The notes below the pieces were generated by a model, which searched no databases, had not been told where the DNA came from, and worked only from the letters and a program-made list of their open reading frames with translations. A program made the translations under genes and the position numbers. From J038 sp034437535 (lineage in GTDB: Bacteria; Chloroflexota; Anaerolineae; Aggregatilineales; Phototrophicaceae): a stretch of 8,405 bases of DNA. Of the stretch, positions 1 to 4,742 are shown piece after piece. Location of the stretch: contig DAOTTZ010000036.1 in assembly GCA_034437535.1 (NCBI GenBank), positions 1-8,405 on the forward strand, written 5' to 3'. How positions within the stretch are numbered: position 1 is the stretch's first letter; each line of letters starts with the position of its first letter.

Positions 1-135
1 GGTGAAGTGAAAGGGGCCAAGCACTGGCTGAACATGCTAGAAGAGGTCGATCCAGATTTTGTCCCTGCTGAGTTGATCGATATGGTCGATATGCTCGATG
101 AGCTGAAAGACCGCCTATTGCAGGATGAAGAGTAG
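1..135 (+). CDS. C-terminal tail of an unrecognised acidic protein (partial)
   Basis: Frame 1 is open from the window edge to a TAG at 133-135, giving 44 residues that end in LLQDEE. The tail is rich in Asp and Glu and looks helical: a GAKHWLNMLEEVDPDF stretch, then repeated MVDMLDELKDRL-type heptads that could form a short amphipathic helix or coiled coil. I do not recognise the family, and the start lies outside the window. Coding is supported by the acidic helical composition and by a strong terminator hairpin that begins about 30 bases after the stop, as expected at the end of a transcription unit. Confidence 0.6.
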   Translation, partial: GEVKGAKHWLNMLEEVDPDFVPAELIDMVDMLDELKDRLLQDEE

Positions 136-142
136 CGTTAGC

Positions 143-171
143 GGCGGGCTTCTCGTGGGCTTTAGCCCGCC
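143..171 (+). other. Hairpin just after the first gene, overlapping the terminator stem
   Basis: GGCGGGCT at 143-150 pairs perfectly with AGCCCGCC at 164-171 around a 13-base loop. No T tract follows, so it is not a classic intrinsic terminator. Its 3' arm shares bases 168-171 with the 5' arm of the next, longer hairpin, so the two cannot both form completely. It could be a 3'-end stabiliser or half of a switch; neither role is shown by sequence alone. Confidence 0.45.
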
Positions 172-235
172 TGATGTGTGGCTGGATTTTGCATCGGGGT
201 TTGTCGGGCAAAATACGCCACCATCAGGCGTTTTT
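168..235 (+). terminator. Long rho-independent terminator of the upstream gene
   Basis: A long imperfect hairpin has three perfect blocks. CGCCTGATG (168-176) pairs with CATCAGGCG (222-230). GTGGC (178-182) pairs with GCCAC (217-221). ATTTTGC (186-192) pairs with GCAAAAT (208-214). That gives 21 base pairs with small bulges and a 15-base loop. Five T residues follow at 231-235. Stem plus T tract, sited after the stop at 135, fits intrinsic termination. The stem is longer than most terminators, so an origin as a palindromic repeat or as a transposon-end hairpin is also possible. Confidence 0.7.
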
Positions 236-236
236 G

Positions 237-245
237 TGCTATACT
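237..245 (+). promoter_or_regulatory. Extended -10 promoter for the non-coding RNA region
   Basis: TGC followed by TATACT (-10 hexamer at 240-245) forms an extended -10 element directly after the terminator T tract. No convincing -35 lies 16-18 bases upstream, which is tolerated by extended -10 promoters. The predicted start is near 252, so transcription would run into the structured region 252-510 and on toward the MFS gene. Confidence 0.45.
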
Positions 246-251
246 TTAACT

Positions 252-510
252 TAGCATCTTAACAAGTGAATAGATATGCGGTTGCTCAGACAAATCTCTC
301 TGAGCGTAAAATCTTGCGAGTTGTTAGCCGCTGTAACCGACTGCTAAAAGGGCAGGGGCAGCGAGAAACAGATGCAAGAAGTATCGTATCCCGGCGTGCT
401 ACGGCACAATGGGTTATGCGTAGTCCCTTTGGCACGGGGGAAATGGCTCGCTTAGGCGAGAACTGCTTGTAGCAAGAAGCTGTCGGACTTTAGTCCGTGC
501 AGAGTGTCAC
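252..510 (+). ncRNA. Omega-RNA-like (TnpB guide RNA scaffold) without an adjacent tnpB
   Basis: No believable protein lies between 136 and 545, but the stretch is full of stems. GCTCAGA/TCTGAGC pair at 284-290 and 299-305. TCTTGC/GCAAGA at 312-317 and 374-379 enclose CGCTG/CAGCG at 329-333 and 359-363. CTCGC/GCGAG pair at 447-451 and 456-460 (TTAG loop). TGCT/AGCA pair at 464-467 and 471-474. CGGAC/GTCCG pair at 484-488 and 493-497 (TTTA loop). The 3' half has the order I know from right ends of IS200/IS605 and IS607 TnpB elements: GGGGGAAA, a CTCGC hairpin, GAGAAC, TGTAGCAAGAAGC, a final hairpin with loop TTTA, and a terminal TGTCAC. In those elements this is the guide-RNA scaffold, and the guide is the flank just after it, here about 511-530. 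The 5' end is inferred from the promoter at 237-245. The 68-codon GTG frame inside it (266-472) has no TnpB or other signature. Family recognition is from memory and not from a search. Confidence 0.6.
447..510 (+). mobile_element. Right-end remnant of an IS200/IS605 or IS607 TnpB-type element
   Basis: The last 64 bases carry the features of a TnpB-element right end: two compact hairpins (447-460 and 464-474), a GCAAGAAGC linker, a terminal hairpin at 484-497 and a GTGTCAC end at 504-510. No transposase gene (tnpA, tnpB or a serine recombinase) is present, so this is either a decayed remnant or a non-autonomous element. The left boundary is not visible. The long palindrome at 168-230 could be a left-end hairpin, which would make the unit about 340 bases, but this is inference. 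Confidence 0.45.
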
Positions 511-549
511 ATAATGACCGCTGATTTAAGCATGAAGCAGACATTATGT
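509..549. repeat. 8-bp inverted repeat flanking the MFS start codon
   Basis: ACATAATG at 509-516 and CATTATGT at 542-549 are exact reverse complements separated by 25 bases. The right copy contains the ATG of the transporter gene, and the left copy straddles the end of the omega-RNA-like element. In addition TGTCAC occurs as a direct repeat (505-510 and 547-552). CATAAT at 510-515 also resembles a -10 box. A repressor operator, an insertion trace or coincidence are all possible. Confidence 0.3.
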
Positions 550-1724
550 CACAACGGTTGATCGTCGCGTCGTTTTTCGCTTCTTTCATCGTGCTGGGGA
601 TCACGGCGACATTACTCGGCCCGACACTGGATAACCTCACCCGGCAATTTAACATCCCGCTGGAAAACGGCGGCTTGTTCATCACATTGTTTTCAACCGG
701 CGTGACGATTGCGTTGATCGCTTTCGGCTGGTTGTTTGAGTCCGGACGGTTTCAACCACGCTTCATCCTATCTTTAGGGCCACTGATGATCGCGCTCGGC
801 GGGGGCTTGCTGGTCATCACCAACAGCGCGTTGGTCGCGTTCGTCGCGGTTTTCGTGTTCGGGTTGGGCTTCGGCGGGCTGTTGATCGGCCCGAACATCA
901 CCGTTTCGGCCATGTTCGCGGGCAGTGCATCAGGCCGGCTCAACGCTTTGAACGCCTTCTTCGGCATCGGGGCGATTCTCGGCCCACAGGTGGTCAATGT
1001 GGCGTTTGTGCTGGACGATTACCGGCTAGCCTATTTATTCACCGCACTGGCGGCCATACTCATCATCATGATCTTCTGGCAGATCGACATCCCGGCCCGG
1101 CAAATCAGCGACACAGAAGACGACGACCTTACCCCCGGCACCCGGCCCGGTATTCGGGTCAACTGGCTGGTGTTTGCGCCCTTTGCGGCTTTGCTGTTCG
1201 TCTATGTCGGCACAGAAGTCGGCTTTGGCGCGTGGGTGGCGACACATCTACGGCTGGTGGGCGGCCTGGATGAAGCGACGGCCAATGTGGGTGTGTCGTT
1301 CTTCTGGGCGGGCCTCACCACCGGGCGGATCCTGGCCGCGTTGCTATCGCGCTATCTACAGGCGGTCGCTCTGCTGGCGTTGGCGGCAGGGATCATGTTG
1401 GCGGGGTCGGTGATGATGTTGACCATCAGCGGGACGGCGGGCGTCTGGTTCCTGGCGTCGTTCACGGTCGGGCTAGGGTGCGGGCCGATGTTCCCGACGA
1501 CAGTCGCGGTGGTGAGCGACAATTACCCGGCACAATTCGCGGCGGCCTCCGGCTTGATCCTGGGGGTGGGGAACGCCGGCGCGATGGTGACGCCCTGGTT
1601 ACAGGGGCAGGTCGGCGGGGGTGAAAGCGGCGGCATCATCGTCACGGCGGTCTCCGCTGGCCTCTTGCTGGTCATCATCGCCTGGATTCAGCGGCAGATC
1701 CGCCCGGTGTCCTCAAAATCGTAG
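546..1724 (+). CDS. MFS transporter, possibly FHS/GlcP-like sugar permease
   Basis: This 392-residue protein is almost entirely hydrophobic, with about 12 predicted membrane helices in two halves joined by a polar loop near residues 178-200 (an acidic TEDDD patch). That is the usual length and layout of a major facilitator superfamily secondary transporter of the cytoplasmic membrane. Several stretches recall the FHS sugar-permease subgroup (FucP, GlcP, MFSD4): the LNALNAFFGIGAILGPQ segment in the N half, TEVGFGAWVATHL at the start of the C half, and SFFWAGLTTGRILAALLSRYL after it. A proton- or sodium-coupled sugar carrier is therefore plausible, but the substrate is not readable. I chose ATG 546 because MSQRLIVASFFAS leads straight into the first helix; Shine-Dalgarno support is weak (AAGCAG about 6 bases upstream). 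Expression may come from the promoter at 237-245, by read-through of the non-coding RNA, or from the CATAAT box at 510-515. Its 3' end overlaps the convergent oxidoreductase gene by 12 bases. Confidence 0.85.
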   Translation: MSQRLIVASFFASFIVLGITATLLGPTLDNLTRQFNIPLENGGLFITLFSTGVTIALIAFGWLFESGRFQPRFILSLGPLMIALGGGLLVITNSALVAFVAVFVFGLGFGGLLIGPNITVSAMFAGSASGRLNALNAFFGIGAILGPQVVNVAFVLDDYRLAYLFTALAAILIIMIFWQIDIPARQISDTEDDDLTPGTRPGIRVNWLVFAPFAALLFVYVGTEVGFGAWVATHLRLVGGLDEATANVGVSFFWAGLTTGRILAALLSRYLQAVALLALAAGIMLAGSVMMLTISGTAGVWFLASFTVGLGCGPMFPTTVAVVSDNYPAQFAAASGLILGVGNAGAMVTPWLQGQVGGGESGGIIVTAVSAGLLLVIIAWIQRQIRPVSSKS

Positions 1725-2354
1725 CGGATCGACCGTCCACATGGCACGAAGCAATTGTGTATATTGCAACAACACCTGATGGGTGTTGTCCCTGGGGATG
1801 TGTGCGCCCCCATATACCGCGAAGGGCGGCAAGACATCAAACCCGCAGAAATAGAGCGTCCCACGTTGCAGATAATCCAGAATATCGCTGAGGACGCGCT
1901 GTTTCTCCCGCGTGAGGGGGGTCGCTGGCCCGCCGGTGGTTATCACCAACAGTGCCCGCCGCCCGCGCAAGCTCTGCCCCTGGCCGTAAGCGAAGCCATA
2001 CGTCAGCACCCGGTCGATCCACCCTTTGAGGATGGCCGGTACAGCATACCACCACAGCGGGAATTGCAAGATGAGCAGATCAGACCATACCAGCTTGCGT
2101 TGCTCCGCCAGAATATCCGGGCTGAAGGAGCCGGTCTCGGCGGCGTGTTTTTGCTCGGCTTGCAGGTTAAAGTTCAGCGGGTCAACCGGGTCGGTGAAGT
2201 CGTCCACAGTCACCAGCGGGTTCCAGTCCATCGCGTAGAGATCTGAGACATCGACCGCGTGGCCGTCTTGCGTGAGCGTTTGTGAGGCATGGGCCAGCAT
2301 CGTCCCATCCAATGACTTTGGCTCCGGGTGGGCGTAGACGATAAATACATTCAC
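1713..2354 (-). CDS. Flavodoxin-fold NAD(P)H:quinone-type oxidoreductase
   Basis: A 213-residue cytosolic protein of the Flavodoxin_2 family (NQO1, MdaB, KefF, general stress FMN reductases). It starts MNVFIVYAHPEPKSLDGT, the beta1 strand and flavin-phosphate loop with the typical AHP motif. The family hallmark LQFPLWWYAVPAILKGWIDR lies at residues 96-115, followed by VLTYGFAYG. An ITTGG loop is at 138-142 and a CGFDVLPPF segment near the C-terminus. Such enzymes use flavin and NAD(P)H for two-electron reduction of quinones or related electrophiles; the substrate is not predictable. The start is a GTG at 2354, 12 bases after the TAG of the nucleotidase gene and in the same frame, so the two are probably one transcript. 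No good Shine-Dalgarno precedes the GTG, which suggests reinitiation after the upstream gene. The 3' end overlaps the convergent MFS gene (shared bases 1713-1724), with no terminator between. Confidence 0.87.
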   Translation of the reverse strand: MNVFIVYAHPEPKSLDGTMLAHASQTLTQDGHAVDVSDLYAMDWNPLVTVDDFTDPVDPLNFNLQAEQKHAAETGSFSPDILAEQRKLVWSDLLILQFPLWWYAVPAILKGWIDRVLTYGFAYGQGQSLRGRRALLVITTGGPATPLTREKQRVLSDILDYLQRGTLYFCGFDVLPPFAVYGGAHIPRDNTHQVLLQYTQLLRAMWTVDPLRF

Positions 2355-2366
2355 GATGATAGCAAT

Positions 2367-3341
2367 CTAACCGCTGGCCTGGTCTTCTTCGGCCAGCAAT
2401 GCACCGACTGCCGCAATCAGCGCGTCGTGCTGGGTGCCGTTGGAAGCGATCACGCCATAATTTTTGAGTGCGGTTCCTTCGCTAAAATCCAGCGGCGAGC
2501 CATCGACATCGGTCACCACACCGCCCGCCGCCTGGATGATGGCGACGCCGGATGCGTGATCCCAGATATTGTGCGGGCGGGTGCTCCCCAGGCGCGGCAG
2601 GCGCATATACACTTCGGATACCCCGGCGGCCACCCGGCCATATTTTTCCATGCTATCGGCCTGCTCTACCAGGCTGTTATCAATGCCGGCCAATTCCCGC
2701 GCTCGTGCCAACCGCCGCAACCCGGCGTGACCTTTTTCCACACTTTCCAGCGCACGGAATTTACCCAGTTCGACTTCCGGGCTGACGCGGATCGGTCGGC
2801 GGTCGGTCGGGTCGGCCAGGGATTCGATATAGGCGGCGTTATCGACGGCGTGAAGCAGGGCCGCGCCCTGCGGGAAGGCGGGCGCACCCAGGATGCCAGC
2901 GACCGGCTGGCGTTTTTCCAGCACGCCCACCGCGTTAACGTAATGACGCTGAGCCAGAAAGCCTTTGGTGCCGTCGATGGGGTCAATCACCCAGATGCGC
3001 TCGGCCTGGGTCGCCTTGCCATGATCCAGCCACTCGGCAACCTGTGTAACGTCGGTCTGCTGGCCGATGACCTCACTAATCATCGCCACGATGATGGACT
3101 GTTGATCGTCAGAGAGAAGTTCGAGAAATTGCTGGCCGGATTCCTCCGACATGACCGCATCATCAGGATAGTAAGCGCGTAACGCCCGGCAGATAATCGC
3201 CTGAGAGCCATAATCCGCGATGGTGACAGGTTCGTGGCCGCTCTTTTCTCGTTGGATGATGTGGCGATGTTGTACCGCCTCGCACAACCGGGCGGCCTTA
3301 CGCACCGCGTCGAAGATCGGTTCCAGGTCAAGTGATGGCAT
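2367..3341 (-). CDS. 3'(2'),5'-bisphosphate nucleotidase, HAL2/SAL1-like (inositol monophosphatase superfamily)
   Basis: A 324-residue Mg-dependent, Li-sensitive-type phosphatase. All metal-site motifs are visible: EPVTIADYGSQA (residues 37-48, with D43), the SEE motif at 65-67, the signature WVIDPIDGTKGF (117-128, with D120 and D123) and WDHASGVAIIQAAGGVVTD (260-278, with D261). The 'PVTxADYGSQA' form and the insertion between SEE and DPIDGT are typical of the HAL2/SAL1 branch and not of plain inositol monophosphatases or CysQ. Enzymes of this branch convert 3'-phosphoadenosine 5'-phosphate (PAP) to AMP and often PAPS to APS, clearing a by-product of sulfate assimilation or sulfotransfer. 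Inositol phosphatase or histidinol-phosphatase side activity cannot be excluded. It starts at ATG 3341 with AAGGA on the minus strand 11 bases upstream, a little far. It is the first gene of a two-gene unit with the oxidoreductase. The long frame on the opposite strand (2328-3182) is not a gene. Confidence 0.88.
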   Translation of the reverse strand: MPSLDLEPIFDAVRKAARLCEAVQHRHIIQREKSGHEPVTIADYGSQAIICRALRAYYPDDAVMSEESGQQFLELLSDDQQSIIVAMISEVIGQQTDVTQVAEWLDHGKATQAERIWVIDPIDGTKGFLAQRHYVNAVGVLEKRQPVAGILGAPAFPQGAALLHAVDNAAYIESLADPTDRRPIRVSPEVELGKFRALESVEKGHAGLRRLARARELAGIDNSLVEQADSMEKYGRVAAGVSEVYMRLPRLGSTRPHNIWDHASGVAIIQAAGGVVTDVDGSPLDFSEGTALKNYGVIASNGTQHDALIAAVGALLAEEDQASG

Positions 3342-3415
3342 AAAATGGATTGTCCTTCATAAATGTCTATCGTTATGCTGTTTAATTTAGCGTACCAGAA
3401 CCAAAAACACTACAC

Positions 3416-3421
3416 TATAAT
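3416..3421 (+). promoter_or_regulatory. -10 box (TATAAT) of the small membrane protein gene
   Basis: A perfect TATAAT lies at 3416-3421 in an AT-rich stretch between two divergent genes. Predicted transcription starts near 3428, giving a leader of about 28 bases before ATG 3456. No clear -35 is seen. The box decides the start of the next gene, because an upstream in-frame ATG at 3363 would sit before the promoter. Confidence 0.5.
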
Positions 3422-3455
3422 CTGTTCAACATTCGACAAGACGAGAGCGACCGTT

Positions 3456-3884
3456 ATGCGTTCATCCGGTATTGATTGCACCCAGAGTCCGTTCGGCAAG
3501 GCCGGCTTGCCTGTGTTCATCGCCCTGTTCGCCGCCGGGATGCTGTTCGGCATTCTGCCCTCTAACTGGTTCGTGTGGACGTTGTGGGCCATCCTCATTC
3601 CATATATGCTGGTATATTCGCCGGATTTCACGGTCTACGACGACGGCATCGAGGTGCGCTTTCCCTGGCGAACGGCCTTCAATAGCTGGGGCGATGTCTA
3701 CAAAGTACGCAAGACTGCCATCAACACGCGCATTTATGCCCGGAACCTGACATGGTTCAACGTGATTATGGGGTTCGGCACCCCCTGGATCGTGGCCTTC
3801 GGCATCCGGCGGGATAATTATGATGAAGCCATCGACCGCATTAAACAGAACATTGGTGAACGCTTCACCGAGTACAAATATTAA
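3456..3884 (+). CDS. Small membrane protein, two TM helices plus PH-like domain
   Basis: The product is 142 residues with the start at ATG 3456. This start follows a TATAAT box at 3416-3421 and a GAGAG Shine-Dalgarno about 9 bases upstream. The frame is open back to an ATG at 3363, but the extra 31 residues would overlap the promoter and have no family look. A short polar N-terminus is followed by two hydrophobic segments at about residues 18-34 and 38-54 (a helical hairpin). The cytosolic part starts with beta strands (SPDFTVYDDGIEVRFPWR), has a VYKVRKT strand, and ends in IVAFGIRRDNYDEAIDRIKQNI, an amphipathic C-terminal helix. This order resembles bacterial PH-like (bPH) domain membrane proteins, whose roles are mostly unknown. 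Assignment rests on topology and pattern only, and no catalytic residues are seen. Confidence 0.7.
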   Translation: MRSSGIDCTQSPFGKAGLPVFIALFAAGMLFGILPSNWFVWTLWAILIPYMLVYSPDFTVYDDGIEVRFPWRTAFNSWGDVYKVRKTAINTRIYARNLTWFNVIMGFGTPWIVAFGIRRDNYDEAIDRIKQNIGERFTEYKY

Positions 3885-3911
3885 CACCGTCAGTAGAGAA
3901 TTCGCTGAGAC

Positions 3912-3921
3912 GTGGTACCAC
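3912..3921. promoter_or_regulatory. Perfect 10-bp palindrome upstream of the hydrolase operon
   Basis: GTGGTACCAC is a perfect palindrome. It is also embedded in a weaker outer pairing, CGCTG at 3903-3907 with CAGCG at 3921-3925. It sits 45 bases upstream of the probable -10 box at 3966 and 28 bases after the preceding stop. It could be an operator or the remains of a terminator, but no T tract follows. Confidence 0.25.
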
Positions 3922-3965
3922 AGCGGGCCAAACTACGCTACAGTTAAAGATAAACCGTAATCATC

Positions 3966-3971
3966 TATACT
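3966..3971 (+). promoter_or_regulatory. -10 box (TATACT) of the hydrolase/phosphotransferase operon
   Basis: TATACT at 3966-3971 predicts transcription starting near 3978, only about 9 bases before ATG 3987. That leaves almost no leader and no visible Shine-Dalgarno, so translation of the first gene would be nearly leaderless. The -35 is weak (TTAAAG at 3944-3949). Confidence 0.4.
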
Positions 3972-3986
3972 GACTGACAAACACGC

Positions 3987-4742
3987 ATGATCACAATTTT
4001 TGCAATTCATGGGAATGGTGGCGGCGGCTTCCGGTTTGATCGCGTCCGGCAATACATGCCGGACGATGTACGCCTGGTCGCGCCGACCTTACCCGGCTTC
4101 GCTTCTGCCCCGGCAGATCCTACCTTACAGACAATGGCGGACTGGGCGGCCCACATCCGGGCACAGGTTAAAGCCGAGTCCGGGCCGGTCGTCCTGCTTG
4201 GTACCGGCATTGGCGGCTCATTCCTGTTGGAGTATGTCCAGCATTACCCGGCGGGCGGGTTGATCTTACATGCGCCGGTCGGCACCCGGCTGGATTCACG
4301 GCGGTTTCCCTGGTTGATGTCGTTACCAGGGGCGCGGGCTTTCGGCCAGTGGCTTTTTTCCGCCAGGATCACGCGCCCGATGTTCAAGCAATTGCTGTTT
4401 GTAGAACCCGACGCCATCCCGGCGGATTATATCAACCGCTTCTTCGATGAATACCGGCAATGCTCCGTCTTCGGGCAGATGTTCGACCTCATCACGGCAG
4501 ATTGGTATCGCACGCTCCGCCCGGTCGATGTGCCGACCGCCCTGCTATGGGGGGAAAAAGAACGGGTTCTTTCCACCGATCATGTCCAGGATTATCAACA
4601 ATTGTTCCCAGAAAACCGGGTGGAGATCGTGCCGGGGTGGGATCACTTCCCGATGATCGAGCAACCGGCAGAGTATGCCGAAACAATCACGACATTGGCA
4701 AAGGCACTCATCACCGGGGAGGCCATCCACGATGATCGGTAA
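3987..4742 (+). CDS. Alpha/beta-hydrolase-fold protein with altered catalytic triad
   Basis: A 251-residue cytosolic protein with the clear layout of an alpha/beta hydrolase. It has the oxyanion-side motif HGNGGGG (8-14), a nucleophile-elbow region VVLLGTGIGGSFLLEY (68-83), a helical cap around 105-175, the acid-strand segment LLWGEKERVLS (187-196) and the terminal GWDHFPMIEQP (217-227, with H220). Two triad positions depart from the family. The elbow, normally G-x-S-x-G, reads G72-T-G-I-G76, with Gly74 (codon GGC) where Ser, Asp or Cys should be. The acid, normally Asp in 'GEKD', is Glu192. The His is kept. It may therefore be a non-hydrolytic binding protein or use unusual chemistry; a one-base change of AGC to GGC would explain the first loss. 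The gene overlaps the start of the phosphotransferase gene by 11 bases, so the products are probably made together and may act on one compound. The ATG 3987 start fits the fold, but there is no Shine-Dalgarno. Confidence 0.85.
   Translation: MITIFAIHGNGGGGFRFDRVRQYMPDDVRLVAPTLPGFASAPADPTLQTMADWAAHIRAQVKAESGPVVLLGTGIGGSFLLEYVQHYPAGGLILHAPVGTRLDSRRFPWLMSLPGARAFGQWLFSARITRPMFKQLLFVEPDAIPADYINRFFDEYRQCSVFGQMFDLITADWYRTLRPVDVPTALLWGEKERVLSTDHVQDYQQLFPENRVEIVPGWDHFPMIEQPAEYAETITTLAKALITGEAIHDDR
4716..4722 (+). promoter_or_regulatory. Ribosome binding site deciding the phosphotransferase start
   Basis: GGGGAGG lies 9 bases before ATG 4732, inside the end of the hydrolase gene. It supports 4732 as the start over an in-frame ATG at 4675, which would add 19 residues (polar, rich in Arg, Ser and Pro, no family look) and a much larger overlap. 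Confidence 0.6.

Noticed and set aside
266..472. 68-codon GTG-initiated frame inside the non-coding region
   Set aside because: It has no Shine-Dalgarno and no recognisable family, and it lies across strong RNA stems and the omega-RNA-like right end. It does not resemble a TnpB C-terminus (no CxxC zinc-finger pattern).
1755..2246. 163-codon plus-strand frame opposite the oxidoreductase
   Set aside because: It is antisense to a clear flavodoxin-fold gene and has no recognisable domain or ribosome binding site.
2328..3182. 284-codon frame on the plus strand opposite the nucleotidase
   Set aside because: It is antisense to a gene with full catalytic motifs. The product is rich in His, Arg and Gly without family features, so it is a by-product of GC-rich codon use.
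3363..3455. 31-residue N-terminal extension of the small membrane protein
   Set aside because: The upstream ATG precedes a perfect TATAAT box at 3416-3421, and the extension has no family look. ATG 3456 has a GAGAG ribosome site and the right distance from the promoter.
4675..4731. 19-residue extension of the phosphotransferase
   Set aside because: ATG 4732 has GGGGAGG 9 bases upstream and begins the conserved domain region. The extension would deeply overlap the hydrolase gene and shows no conserved features.
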